From Beverwykella pulmonaria (taxonomy: Eukaryota > Ascomycota > Dothideomycetes > Pleosporales > Melanommataceae): 48,778 nucleotides of DNA. Every line of letters starts with the position of its first letter. Within the stretch, counting starts at the first letter, position 1. Under the pieces are notes generated by a model. It was not told where the DNA came from, ran no database searches, and saw only the letters and a program-made list of their open reading frames with translations. The stretch is taken from positions 1,172,928 to 1,221,705 of the forward strand of contig BCHH01000007.1 of assembly GCA_001599595.1 (NCBI GenBank). Reading direction: 5' to 3'. This document shows positions 32,995 through 45,036 of this stretch, piece after piece. Position numbers and translations under genes: made by a program.

Positions 32995-33966
32995 GGTGTT
33001 GGGTGAACAGATGGTGTGAGGTTAGAGAGCTGAGAAGGTAGACAGACGAAGGCTTTTGTGGAGACGCGTTGCACCAAATTCAAACGCGCTAGCGTTTCGC
33101 TTGCGCGTGATACAGTATCTTAAAATGTATTTCCCGTCTCGTCTGGTTCCTCGTGAATCCAATCGATTCTTTCCACTACACTCTCTTTTCGAAAACTATA
33201 CCACTACGTTTTCTGGGTGTGGGGTTAAAATATGCTAGGGAGACTAGCTTCCCTCTGGTGATGACACCGCCTTAGCAAGCCAAAATGCACGATGCGAGCA
33301 TCTCCTCTTGCATACTCATGCCACGACAACTGTGCGACATCAGATGACACCGCGCTGCATCGGTCCCATCAACCCACCAGGCAAGCTGTCCTCCTCAACA
33401 CGTCCAACATAGGACCATCGCCACACGTACCGCTCGTCAGCACTCTCGCGCGAAACCCCCAGCCTTAGGAAGCCCTGGATCGAGAAAAAGCAGTGACACT
33501 ATCTTCGAGAGCGTGGAGTTGCACACCCCTGCAGGCAAGAAAGAGTCGAATACGCTTCAGGCGACATAGATTGTCAGGACAAGAAGCCCTAGGACCGCTT
33601 TCGAGATCTCATTCGTCAATTGACCAAGGCATCTTCTCCAGGAACCTACTGAAAGTCTCATGCGGCGGTCGCAGCTTACCTGTCAGGCGTAAATCATATA
33701 GCAATTCATTGAGTCCCTTAAGGGTGGGATTGAATGAGCCATGCAGGGGTGGAGATTGTCTACGCTCCACCGCACAGCCTTGGCCAGGCGCTTGCAACGC
33801 TAAACCATTTCGGTCATCTCATGCGAGACCTTGGCATAATCTTCGAGAAGACCATACTCCCACTCACAACCACCTGAGCACTGTATCACTTAGTGGAATG
33901 CCATCAGAACTACAATTTCTCGCAAATTCAACTTCAAATCCAGCCCTACCTACCTAAACAAACAAT
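32995..33966. other. Divergent intergenic region upstream of Zn2Cys6 gene
   Basis: Nearly 1 kb. A 154-codon plus frame (33493-33957) and a minus frame through the same bases show no known motif or clear start context. I do not call a gene, though a decayed one is possible. Confidence 0.4.
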
Positions 33967-36446
33967 ATGGTGAACCCTGGACGGCCATCAAAAGGATGTC
34001 TAACCTGCAGACGACGCAGGGTGAAGGTGAGTTAGCGAAGACAAAGACCGCTAATTTCTTTTTCCATGCTGAGGACTGGGACAGTGCGATGAGACACGAC
34101 CCAGCTGCAAACGCTGCGCAAAGATGCAGACAGATTGCGAGTGGCAGGACGCATGGAGTATCATGGTGCGCCCCCAGGAGAAGTGGGCAAAGAAGAAAGT
34201 CGCGCAACGTGTGGAGCGTGTCCAGGCTTTAAGAAGCCAGAATGATGCCACCTATCCATCGTCAGACGATTCACTAAAAGCGGTTCATCTCCCGAAGCAG
34301 TGCCAGATTGGCCCGGAGATTTACGCCATCAACCGCTGTACGTACAGTGGCTAGCCCCGTGTCCTGCGGCCTCAGCACGATGTGATGCAAATCAAATGCA
34401 TACCCATGCCGTTCGCACGCCCACTGTGATAGCAGTGCTAGACCCCTTCATTGGCGAGAACTGTACCAGCTGACCAAATACCCACCTTTAGTCTATACCG
34501 ACTACGCCTTCACGATCGCCAGTTGCCAGTTCCTGTACCTCGTGCATCCCATGTATGTGCTCCGGGGTCCCCTTTAACGCCTTGCCGTGAATTCGACGAG
34601 ATGCCTCTTGGGCGACAACAGACACAATACAGACCTGTTGTGGCAGTAATTTCCCCGACCGCAACTCTCTCCACTGTAAGAGACTAGACTGACTTCGTAC
34701 CGCTTATTTAGGTGGGGCCGGGAGAAGACACCCGGTGCTATACATAGTGTGGTACCTGCCATTGCCCTTGCTAACGTGGCCAAAAAGCTTGGTCGGCATG
34801 ATCTGATGGCGCAGGCTGATATGCATTACGGGAAGGCGCTCAAGAAGTTGGCGCACAGTCTGACAGATCCCGAAATTGCACAGCATGACGGCACTGTTCT
34901 CACTGCAATCATGCTAGGCATGTATGAGGTGAGTCCTGCACATCCGCTTGGACAGCTGCCACGAATAGAGGTGAGGGTGACTAACCAAACCTTAGACTAT
35001 AACTTATGGTCGATATCCCGGGATGCAGAATCCTTACCAATCTCATGCCTCAGGACGACTTGCTCTCCTCAAACTTCGAGGCCGCGAGCAACTTAAAACG
35101 ACTGCAGGTCGCAACGTCTTCCTCGTTTTGAACCATGAGCATCTGGTTGCTTCTTTCGTGAGTGACACTGAGCCGTCAGAGGAGATCAATTCCTGGATCT
35201 ACGGCGTTTTTCCGCCGTCACCCATCATCACGATGGAGCTACTCTTGTACGACATTAGTAGCTTCCTTTCATTGGTGAAGAGTACGCTTTTGCAGAAGCC
35301 TAAACCATGTCTGGAAGATATTGTGGTATTGTTCCAGAAGGGTCTGCATTTACACAAGTTATCTGTTGATTTTAATTCAGTTCTAGGTACGTGGGTTTGG
35401 CGCAAGATATATGGCTCTCTAATATATACTCTCAAGTGTCGCACACCCGCCGATATTGAACCTCCCCTTAAATTATTCCCCGCTACTAACTGGTTCGCAG
35501 TAAGAAAAGCTCTCTCGAAGTTAACCCTCCTCAACCCGAATGCTTGCTAAAATTTGTTATCCCAATTTTAGTTCCACCGGCGATTTCGATCGCAGTGAAG
35601 CGTTGCAGTTCTACGCTGATGCAATCAATAACCGGAGGCCCTTGCAAAAAAAAGCAGACACATTCAGCAAAGCAAAGAATCCCAGGGGCCGATGACGTTT
35701 TAGGGCCAAAATCCATGGATAAAACTGCGGGAAATGCCTCCGTCAACGAAGCGGAGAGTCTGGACGTGAAGGTGGTAGATCAACACACCAACGCCAGCGC
35801 TGCCGCGCATCTTAACACTACCCGGAACTCCGCGCTCGGTCTTTGTCGAGCCTCGCATATACATCTCCTGCAGGGCCTCCTCAGAGTCACCGCCTACCTA
35901 CATTCAGTGCCTAGACATGAGCACGCGTGCCACGAGGCAGATCCAACAATCGATGTCATGGCGCTAAAAGACGGATTCAATGCCGAAATCTCTAGCAACG
36001 CTTCGTCCATATACATCGACGTATCCGAAACTATCTACGGCGAGGATGGGTCACCCCAGGACGAATTTACGATGCGTGGAAGCGCTTTCCGCGCATACAT
36101 TATGCTGTGGCCTTTGCGAACTGCCCTGCATGCAAGTCAGACATCAGCTAGGGGCAAGATACTTCTCGTTAGGTTGCTACGGCGGATAAACAGTGTACAT
36201 GGGATTGGCATGGCCATGGATATTGTGTCGACCGCGAAAGACCTACCTGAGGACAGCACTCTGCAAGAGAATTTCGACGAAATTCATGAACCCATGTCGC
36301 ACCCAACTCGTGGAGGAGTTCCCCACGCTCAGTGCTTCTGCCGCTCTGACAAGTTTATTGAGAAGACAAGGCGCAGCAAGGGTGCTGACACACAATCATT
36401 GCTCTTATTCTGCTGGTGTGAGGATAAGTTGTATTTGAGGGAATAG
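33967..36446 (+). CDS. Zn2Cys6 transcription factor (gene model incomplete)
   Basis: Exon 1 (33967-34026) and exon 2 (from 34085) join to give a fungal binuclear zinc cluster, CX2CX6CX6CX2CX6C. It opens CLTCRRRRVKC, continues CDETRPSCKRC, and a basic linker follows. Later exons are 34712-34928, reading ALANVAKKLGR...AIMLGMYE, and from 34996, reading HASGRLALLKLRGREQL. These are typical of the fungal-specific transcription factor domain. An intron at about 35387-35501 (GTACGT donor, CTACTAAC branch) is likely. The end (SAFRAYIMLWPLRTAL, near 36080-36120) is the usual C-terminal motif, with the stop at 36446. The parts 34340-34711 and 35550-35900 do not resolve into one frame, so a frameshift or undetected introns are possible. 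Its targets are unknown. Confidence 0.7.
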
Positions 36447-37021
36447 TACGTTTGCTCCGGAGTTTTTCCTTATCCTTCAGCTACGTCTTCCTCCTCTTCC
36501 TCCTCCGCCTCTTCTTTGTTTTAGCCAGTCCTTTTCTAGGTTGTATAATGCTTACTTTCTTACTTATTCACAATGCGATATTGACCTCCAATGGGTAGCT
36601 CGCTTCCGGCATCATCGCCAATTCTCCATACACACCGGTAGACAACTACCTTGGCATTGCGCGTTCCAAGTACCATCTCCCGTGATTGACGGATCTTGGG
36701 GTTCTCAGATTCCCCATAGCAAGAATAAATTAGAGACCGCAGGCTCGGTTAATCGTTCGCAACCTGCGTCCGCTCAACTATTCGCGGAGATTTTTGAGTC
36801 CCGGGTGAAGACCCCTGCCGAGGACATATGATCCAAACACCCATCGATATTCGTTTTTACCACCGGTGTTCCTTCTCGTGGTGCGCCAACATCGATCTTT
36901 CTCTCAAGTATAAGAAGTTCTATAGCTCTTCCACGACGCCATCTCTCTTTCTACTCGGCTATCACTTATTCTGTCTTCCAAACCGTAACATCATCTGCGA
37001 CCGACGCTTCGAATCCCCGCC
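36447..37021. other. Upstream region of the AA9 gene
   Basis: About 575 bp, presumably holding the LPMO promoter. It has a TC-rich stretch at about 36480-36520. No gene is recognised. Confidence 0.5.
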
Positions 37022-37747
37022 ATGAAATTTCTTACTACACTTCTCGCAGCCACGGTGCTGCTCCCCTCCGCCCTCGCACATTGGAACTACGACCGACTAA
37101 TCCACAACGGCAAAATCGTCGGCGACTACTACACGTACATCCGGCAAACCACCAACGCCAACTCGCCCATCACAGACGTTTCCTCCCTCGACATGCGGTG
37201 CAATGCGGGTGGTGCGTCGGGCAAAAAAACCCAAACCTACACCATCAAATCCGGGGACGAAATTGGCTTCATGGTCAATAATGTCTTCGGCCACCCAGGC
37301 CCGCAACAAGTGTACATTTCCAAAGCGCCGGGGGCCGCCGCTGACTACGATGGGTCGGGGGCCTGGACAAAGATTTATAGTCTGACCACGAAGGCGATTA
37401 CGGATCAGGGGCTTCAATGGGCTGGGGATGGGATGACATCGTTTCGATTTAACATCCCTTCTTCTGTTCCCGCTGGAGAGTATCTTGTTAGAGCGGAGGG
37501 GCTCGCGCTGCATGGGGCGGGGACAAAGGGCGGCGCGCAGTGGTACATTGGGTGTGCTCAGATCAAGATTACCGGGAGTGGGACGGGTGCTCTTAGCCCT
37601 TCGGTCAAAATTCCTGGAGTCTATACGGGGAGTGAGCCCGGGGTCCTGATCAATATTTATTATCCCACGCCCACGAGTTATACGGTCCCGGGGCCGGCGT
37701 TGTGGCCAGTTGGGACACAAGAATTGCATGCAGTTAAGCAACTATAG
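37022..37747 (+). CDS. AA9 lytic polysaccharide monooxygenase
   Basis: Intronless, 241 aa. Signal peptide residues 1-19 end ...SALA, leaving His20 as the mature N-terminus, the first arm of the copper histidine brace. His91 in FGHPGPQQVY is the second ligand. His164, Gln173 and Tyr175 fit the AA9 H-x8-Q-x-Y motif, with Tyr175 the axial tyrosine. Cys60 and Cys178 match the conserved disulfide. The enzyme oxidatively cleaves cellulose or related beta-glucans outside the cell. There is no CBM1; the tail after about residue 190 is a short Pro/Thr-rich extension. It converges on the minus-strand secreted protein gene. Confidence 0.93.
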   Translation: MKFLTTLLAATVLLPSALAHWNYDRLIHNGKIVGDYYTYIRQTTNANSPITDVSSLDMRCNAGGASGKKTQTYTIKSGDEIGFMVNNVFGHPGPQQVYISKAPGAAADYDGSGAWTKIYSLTTKAITDQGLQWAGDGMTSFRFNIPSSVPAGEYLVRAEGLALHGAGTKGGAQWYIGCAQIKITGSGTGALSPSVKIPGVYTGSEPGVLINIYYPTPTSYTVPGPALWPVGTQELHAVKQL

Positions 37748-38243
37748 ATAGGGAGGTGGAAATGTGCAGCTGGGGAAGATGTTGCTACGACTATTTGTCC
37801 ATTCCTAAAGGCAGTGGTGTTAGGAAGCATTTGGTGGTATTGAGTAGCACAGTGTCACCATATATTTATATATATATATATATATATATATCTTTTGTGA
37901 CGTCTAGGATCTTGCATAGGTCACTGGGGACTGACTGGCTGTTCACTGACATTATTTAAAGCGGGCCTCGTAACGATATTTGATAGACCACAAGCCATGA
38001 GGGCGCTTGCATTCACAGTTGGTGCAGGGTACCATCCTGCCTACCATTCAAGATTGTTAGTCAATAGCAGAAGTTAGAGACCGTTTCGGCCAAGGCGGGA
38101 CCATCATCAAGAGTCCAAGCCAAGCCAAAGTTAATCAATTGGTTTGGAAAAACTGTCAAACTCTTTGTACGAGAAGCTAGACTTCACGCTTGTAGAATAC
38201 ATATTACTTAGAATTCGGTTACATCTAGTCCCCAGTACTTGGC
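37748..38243. other. Convergent intergenic region with TA microsatellite
   Basis: About 500 bp between converging stops. It includes an uninterrupted (TA)n run near 37867-37891. No gene is recognised. Confidence 0.7.
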
Positions 38244-40210
38244 TTATGTTATCTGGTTGACCTTCGCCCACTTTCCATTAACCCTAACCGTGCTTTCATA
38301 ATGAGGCGGCGCCACATTCACCAACCCCGCCGTAACCTTCGGAATATCATACGGCACGCCCGGTTGTAGCGTCGCCATATCATCGTACCAGTAACACGAA
38401 ATCATATTACCTGGGGTGGAGCAATCTGAATACGGGTCCACGCTCCAGTCGAACGAGCCTGTGCCGTCGAAATAAAGGCTTGTTCGAGTTAGCATGATAT
38501 TAGGAGTATGCTGGTCAGGATGAGACGTACGGTTGTGAAGGGTCCTTGTCGCTACAGCGCCACACCTTGTCCTGCGTGATGGTCTTGGTAAGTGGGTTGA
38601 AGCTGTACGTGCAGTTCCAATGGTCTGCTTCGGGCTTGCCGTCATTATATACGTTACACGTGTACCTGCATCTAATTAGTTGCTTGTTCCCATTTCGCTA
38701 CCTTTTACACATACACAGTATCTATTCCCGTCCCAGAAATAGCCTTATTCTCATAGAAGAAGAAATCCGCAAAGCCTGGCCCGGTCAGACCAGCAGTGAA
38801 GCGGCTGAGCGTTGCGCTATTGGAGTCGTTGGCGGGGAACGTGTTGGTCGTGAAGAACATGCCGCGGTAGTAGAAGGTGGGATTCACGACACTGTTGAAG
38901 GTGCAGCCGCCCTGGACGGGGTACGCCGTCACAAGGGAAAAGTCAGGCAAAGTCTGTTTGGCGACTTGGGTCCCGTCAACAGCGTGGGTGGCCACAGGGT
39001 CGGTGCAAGTGGTGATGATGTCGTCGGCTGTGCCAGTTATGCCAATGTGTGATTCGCAGGTTAGTGGGATTGGCGTGCTACCTGATGCGACGATGACTGA
39101 TCTGTGGGCACGGCACATCAGGTTTCAGTACAGGACAGATTAAAACATTCGAAGAAAGGCCCTGGGAAAGAAATGAAACACATACGGGCTGACATTAGTC
39201 GCCGGATTCTCCAGGCAGTACCAAAGCTCCTCGATCTTCAAGCTGAAGTTGGGGGCTGCACCAGACCACGTCACGTCAAGAGTGATCTCGTTGAAGTTTC
39301 CCCCTGTGCAGCGCAACGGATTAGGTAAAGCAACGTTGCCGTATGTCGGGGTAAAGCTACACGTGACTTCGTGGGAAATAGCGTTGTTCGTCACATTGAG
39401 TGTGAGATAGACGCCCTTGGCAATGAACCCGCCGTTCCCGTTCAAGTTATCGAGACAGATCTGATCGACTTGGTACCATAGCTTGCACTGGCCTTTCGTG
39501 TAGTTCTTGAATGTTACTGCAACATGGGGAATTAACGGCCTAGATCCATGATTCATTTTGTGGGTGATTGATTATACACGTACCATCGGACACAGTCCAC
39601 TGCTTTTCGCCAACACCGGCGCAAGTGGGAGCGTTGTAGCCAGCTGGAGGTGATGGCTGAGCTGGTGTGAGTGGGACTGGGAGGCTGAGGCTGCCATAGA
39701 CGAGATATGGGATGGGCGAGATGCAGTCAGTGCCGGCGCATTGTGTGATGGTGGTGCTGCCCTTAGCGGTGAAGATAACTCTTATATTACATTTAGTCAA
39801 TGTATCACATCTAATTTCCTTGCATAAAACGTAATACAGGATTCTTATATAGTCACTTACTTGTCACCCGCGTCTCCGCAGACCCACACTTCGCTCAAGC
39901 CGATCACGGGGTTGCCATTTGCATCCTTAGAAATGGTCCCCCGGAGCTCGTCACCGCCTGACGTCTGGCACTTATTATCAGGTGTGCATGTGATGTCTGC
40001 GATCAGCCCTGTGACTTCGGCAGCCCGGTTGTCAACCCTGAAAGTCGTCGTGCCACCCGACACCGTATACTTGGAGATGATCCAGCTTGGGATTGTGAGC
40101 GACTTGTCTGTGCAGCGGCCCGAAGGCCAGGTAGGTACTGTGGGGATGTTGATGGCGAGGGCGCCTGTCGCTAATAGAAGTGACACGCTGAAGAGCTGAA
40201 AGTTGCCCAT
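38244..40210 (-). CDS. Secreted cysteine-rich protein with three related modules
   Basis: Six exons: 40210-39861, 39780-39584, 39516-39186, 39101-38715, 38665-38531 and 38478-38244. All junctions are phase-consistent and the product is 544 aa. A signal peptide (MGNFQLFSVSLLLATGALA) starts it. A pattern recurs three times: W-x-C, a short spacer, a hydrophobic strand with Gly-Ser/Thr, then C. The copies are EVWVCGD...ITQC, ELWYCLE...PLTC and KVWRCSD...YSDC, each closing one module and opening the next. Many N-glycosylation sites are present. The modules recall small beta-sandwich secreted fungal domains, but I do not recognise a named family. It is likely extracellular or wall-associated. Met at 40252 would add 14 residues ahead of the signal peptide. 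Confidence 0.78.
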
Positions 40211-41280
40211 ACTGATCCGCAAATGCGCGAAAATTGAAGTTGGGTAGACCAAATATGTTTCAACACGCAGGACACTGGTAGATTATCCTGCTTATATTTG
40301 TACTCGAAGAGCCTTCCTTTATCACATGTTCTAGTAGCTTACCCGTTGGCAAGCGTACCCCAGACTCTACCCAGAAAGAAAGGAATCAAGCGAGCTACTC
40401 GTCGTGCTCAATATCGGAAGATTATATGAGTAGGATCGGAGATTTCAAATCGAATCCATCCGAGGAAAGAGCGATAACTCCAAAAGGCAGGTAGTACCCT
40501 AACACCGGTGCCAGTATTCCAATTACCTACAAAAGGCAACTAGCCATTCGTCACAAAGATCGTATTTCCAATTACTTGCCCTACTAGTTTCTCCCATTGA
40601 ATTGTACCGTACGAGCATACCTTTTTGGAATTAGTATCCCGGAAACCCCAAAGTGCAAGCAGTCTTGAGGGTAAGCGAAAGTGCGGAGAATGAACAAAGT
40701 GCGAAGGAATGATGCCTTGCCCATTGAAGCCAATCACAAAGCTGCCTCGCAACAAGCCGGAGCTGTATGGGCAACTCGAGCCGCCGGCTAATAAATAGTC
40801 ATCCGACTGGCAATATAAATATTAGGCCGTCTGAGAATTGGAACAACCAGGTCTCTTCAGGTCAGGCCATGCCTGGATGTCGGGTTCGTTTCCATGAGTA
40901 AAGACCACAAAGTTCGTTGTGATGTATGATTTGTTGCAACATTTCAGCATTGTAGGGAATGATGGAGATGTATGTCTGAAGGGAGTGAGCGGAAGACATT
41001 GAGAAGATTGATTGCTGGTGGGTGATACGGAAGGGGTGAGATTACCCTGTGCTAGCGTTGCGCTTCCTGCCAGGTGGCGCAAGCACGTCATCACGTGATC
41101 CAATAGCTGGGGTTTGATCCTTCTACTTCAAAAGGAGGGCCATAACTACCCAATCACTTCGGACGACCTTGAAGTCACAATTGCGGTTGAGTGGCTGGCT
41201 TGTGTATCCCCACGTCTTCATGTCGTCTGAGGTTAGTGTTAGGCATCATCACCGGTGTGACATCACCAAATGCACTTGCC
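40211..41280. other. Intergenic, mostly unassigned
   Basis: About 1 kb. It includes the promoter of the secreted gene and a TCACGTGAT site near 41091. The part at 41120-41225 may hold a second exon of the small gene that follows. Confidence 0.45.
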
Positions 41281-41532
41281 TTACCTATTGACGAATTCGC
41301 TCTGTGCTGAGTCACACCTTGGGTCGAGCTTCTGACCTGCAACGTTGTCTCCTTTTATGGTCACAGTGAGCTTCTCGCCTCGACAGCTTGCCTTACCCCA
41401 TACTTCTTCAGGAGCTGGATCTGGAGCCTTCCGACCTGGGTTGGCCTTTTCAGGCATCGAGGGCGGCGGAAGCTGCTCACCAACCACATTAAAAGCGACT
41501 ACAGAGATTTGTGGAGTTGGCACAAACTTCAT
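41281..41532 (-). CDS. Doubtful small protein, possibly two-exon
   Basis: The 83-codon frame (MKFVPTPQISVVAF...) ends at a GTAAGG donor at about 41285. A good acceptor (ACTAACCTCAG) lies about 60 nt downstream. Splicing in phase adds a short tail ending QPQL. Another frame of the same exon reads DDMKTWGYTSQPLNRNCDF, which looks more protein-like but is out of phase. The N-terminus is only weakly signal-like. It could be a small secreted Cys protein with a decayed splice phase, or chance. Confidence 0.3.
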   Translation of the reverse strand: MKFVPTPQISVVAFNVVGEQLPPPSMPEKANPGRKAPDPAPEEVWGKASCRGEKLTVTIKGDNVAGQKLDPRCDSAQSEFVNR

Positions 41533-41784
41533 GAAAACTTTGTTTTATACAGCGGTAATGATTGGTGGTAAGTTGAGGACAATATGAGTAGCCTTGTGGG
41601 CAAGTTAAGTGAACTTGAAAATAAAGTTTTAAGGTTGTACATTCCATCTTTGAAAGTAGGAAGGCGCGGGCTTGCACCTGACCGTGTGGCTGTCCTCAGA
41701 TCTCTCTCACTTACCTGCATAAGAAAATGATGCGACTTCTCCAATCAACGCGGAGGTGCCTTAAGAGTATTCGACTATTCCAAG

Positions 41785-44539
41785 CTAAAGTTGAATTCGT
41801 GGCCTTTTGTGAGAATTTTCCTCATCCCCATCTTCGGTGAGGTCGATCACTTCACTTTGGCCCACTTTTCTCTTCAACAGCAGTGTTGCCGGCGCTATTT
41901 GCGCTGGAGACAGAACTTCCTTCCCTCTCCTCACGTTTACTGCAACCGTCTGCAGGGGCTGTACTTGCGTTGTGGCGGTCGTCGTAGGTAGCCTGACGCT
42001 TCTCATTTCCATGATAGGGTCATACTGATCCCCAAGAAACTGCTTCAAGACGTTTTGGTCGAACGCCAACAATTCTTTCTCCACTTCAGTTCTCCTGATA
42101 TTCCAGATCCTGAATAATTCCTCATACTGCTTGTTCGTTTTGGTGAATTTCAAATGCCAAAACTTCTCGGCTTTGTACGCCTTCGATTCACAATCTGATT
42201 TGGCCAATGAGAGCTCATGTTGTAAATGGCTGTGCTTGTATTTTGCAACTTCAAGATCGAGCACCCGACGTTCAGGGTCCAGGAGGAATGTGTTGAGCGT
42301 CGAGCAACTAAGACATGTGGTATGAGAGACATTGAGGCGTTCGGCGCACTTGACGGTCGTCCGAGACCAGTTTTCAGGAGCGGCGGGTTCCTTCTCGACA
42401 TACTTCTCGAGGTACAGGTTGAGAATATGTTGGAACATGTCCTGATGCCCTGGATTCGTTGTACTATTTTCTCTCTTCCAAAGGAAGGAAGCTAAGCCCT
42501 GGAGACAAGGGAGAACAGTCGGGCCAAAATCAGACGGATCAAGTCGCTCCGCTTCGACAGTAAACTTCCTGAGGATGATGGATACGTCGTTATCGAGTCC
42601 TAAATCTAGGCAGTGGTCGATGAAAGACGCGAGCTCACGACCATCAAGGGGGGCGAGGTGGATTTTGCACATGTAGACGTCCTCCCCTGGCTTTGCCAGG
42701 AAGGTTTCCTTACTAGACCAGTTCTTGAAAGCATCTCGGCTCCATTTGGCAAGGTCATATGTGTCGCGAAGTATAGGCACTATGCGTCGAAAGGTGGTTT
42801 CAATCGTCTCCAGGGATAAGCATTGGGAATTCAACCAGAGGTTGTTGAGAAAAACTATGATGAAGGGCGTTATATTTGCACTTCTCGCGAGGATAGATAC
42901 GACCCTTTTCATGTCAGCATTCGTGCAATAAGATTACAGACACTACCAGCCTTTTACAGAAGTAATCGTCAGGATTGTCTTGAAGACCCACGTAGGACAT
43001 CAGTGATATGTGGGCCGACTTAACGAGAATCCTCTTCGAGTCGAGAACTTCTTCCATTTTGATATCAATCCACTCGCGAATCCTAGTTTCCTTCTCTTTA
43101 TCCATTGTACGACCATCGAGACGTCGCCCGCCTTCGAACAGGCGCTGTAGAGCTTGAAATCGGCCGGCAAAAGTTTTGTAGCTTGCTATGCAAGTATTGA
43201 GCCTAATTGTGTTAGGTGGAGGTCTTTATACTCATCTAATAACATACCCTTCGACGAGGTGTTCAAATGGTACCGTTTCTAACATCCAGCGAAATTCGGA
43301 AAAGACTGTAAGCGGGGGTCCTTGAAAGCATCGCAATGCTCGCTTCAGCAACACCATGTCGTCCATTACAATACAAGCTCTTGCAACCGGAACGAGAGTT
43401 TTCTCCCAGCTGCGACTCGAAGATTTTTCTTGCTTCAACGCGGACTCCTCTATCTCAATGATCTTCAAGCAAATCTTCTGCAATGTCATCCGAAGTTGAT
43501 ATGGCTCTTCGGATTCTGATTGGTACTTAGGAAGAAAATATGACAAGAAATCGCCAGCACTATCCTCATGCGTATCGATCATAACTTCGATGAACAGATG
43601 ATAATCCGGAACTATAAGAAAAATCGTTGGAGAGGCTTCTTCGTCATCGGTGTAAAGTTCGAAGTGCTCTTTCTGGATCAAGCTGGAAGTGGTAGTCAGC
43701 ATACCTCTGACGTCGCACACTGGTTTGCCGTCAAGATCCAGAATTGAGCCTAACTCGTACTCCACTTCATACGTTGTCGAGCTTGAGAGATACCCGTCGT
43801 TGTAATCGTCATATTCTTCTTTCTCATTGGAACTCACGTTCCTTCTAAATGTCGACAAGAAGAGAGTGAAACCAGTAACAGCACAGGCTCGTTCCAGAGC
43901 TATGCCGCGCGCTCGATCTTCCTCTCCAAGTTGATTCAAAGTCAGGCCAAAAGCTGTGTTCCCGTAATCATCTGAGTATTCTTCGTCAAGCACGTACGCC
44001 AAGTATTTTGCCATCGGTTTGGGCTTCGATAGTTCAGCCTTCCAACGACGAAAAATTGAGGTAAGCTCTGTTACAGGAATGTTTGCGCATGGGGTGTTCT
44101 CGCTTCGTATTACGTCCTTCCCAGCTGTATACGCTTCTTTCTCGGCCTTGATCTCAAGTCTTTTTGTTTTATGCTCTTCTTTTTTGGCGTTGCGTTCCTT
44201 TTCGCGCTCTCCCCTCTCTACTTTGTGCTGTTCGTTCTTGATGGTGCTTTCCTCCTTACGCTCAGCATCTTCCTCGGAGTTACGGTTAACCTCAATTTCC
44301 GAATTTTCATCTGCATCTAAATCGCTCTCTAATTCTGACATCTCCGACTCCAACTCATTCTCGGAAATAGTGAAATCATCTGGGTCGACTGATGTGAGTG
44401 CCTGGAGGATTGTGGATCGAATGTCGCTGACTTTAAGATCATTGGTTTTCAGCGGTCTATGCTCCGGTTCTCTGCCATCGTCAATCTCGTCCCCAAACTC
44501 GATGATGTCAGTGGCGAAATAAATATCGTTCCAAGGCAT
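41785..44539 (-). CDS. Large fungal protein, unknown function, multi-exon
   Basis: Exon 1 is 44539-43248. An intron with GTATGT donor and ATTAG acceptor leads to exon 2, 43202-42947. A further junction near 42910-42946 joins the final exon, which ends at 41785. No donor/acceptor pair there keeps phase cleanly, so that junction is unresolved. The N-terminal third has a Lys/Glu-rich probable coiled coil (ERGEREKERNAKKEE). The C-terminal part has EPAAPENWSRTTVKC followed by a Cys-rich patch (CLSCSTLN), an acidic segment and a terminal KRPRIQL possible nuclear signal. It resembles a widespread family of large fungal hypothetical proteins, some fused to a 2OG-Fe(II) oxygenase domain; I see no oxygenase motif here. 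Confidence 0.6.
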
Positions 44540-44955
44540 TGTAGCTTCACACGATCTTCAGTGGGTTGAGGCTAGTCTAGAAATGGGTTACGATGATGGG
44601 GAAATGATGGTGGGGGATGCAAAATTGACGGTGGAGATAAGGATCTGATGAGAGTGGACGAAGAAGATGGAGACTTGATGGTGGATATTGACGACTGATG
44701 GATGATCAATCGTTGTTGACGCGAATTGAAACGCGCCCCGCGGGTCGCGCTAGCACCAAACTAATAAACATCACGTGATATGCTGTCCACAACCTATCCT
44801 ACGCATGTGAGAGAAAACATAAAGTTCTTTAGGGCATAATGCCATTCGCGTGCTTCTTTTGATTCGGGAATTGACTGTTCCACTGCTTATTCGTGGGATG
44901 GCAGATGTTCTTTGTGAGAAGCTTAACAGCTTTACTTACATTTACAGAAGAAGAG
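44540..44955. other. Divergent promoter region
   Basis: About 400 bp with repeated gatgatgg-like motifs (44590-44710) and an ATCACGTGAT palindrome near 44770. No gene is recognised. Confidence 0.5.
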
Positions 44956-45036
44956 TAAGCGCAGTGCTCCATAGCCCTAGTGGCTGCATGCGCTTCATTG
45001 TAATTATGCTAGCAATAGATAGTAACAATGTAAATG
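44956..45036 (+). repeat. Dispersed repeat end (same family as 19294-19449)
   Basis: About 80 bp matching the foldback arms near 19.3-19.45 kb. It ends ctagcaatagatagtaacaatgtaaatg, identical to 19991-20018. It appears to be a lone element end, since no partner inverted copy is seen nearby. Confidence 0.8.

Noticed and set aside
33493..33957. 154-codon plus frame before the Zn2Cys6 gene
   Set aside because: No motif and a Ser/Arg-rich shadow-like composition; an opposite-strand frame is equally open.
37097..37741. 214-codon minus frame opposite the AA9 gene
   Set aside because: Antisense shadow; the plus strand has signal peptide, copper ligands and disulfide of AA9.
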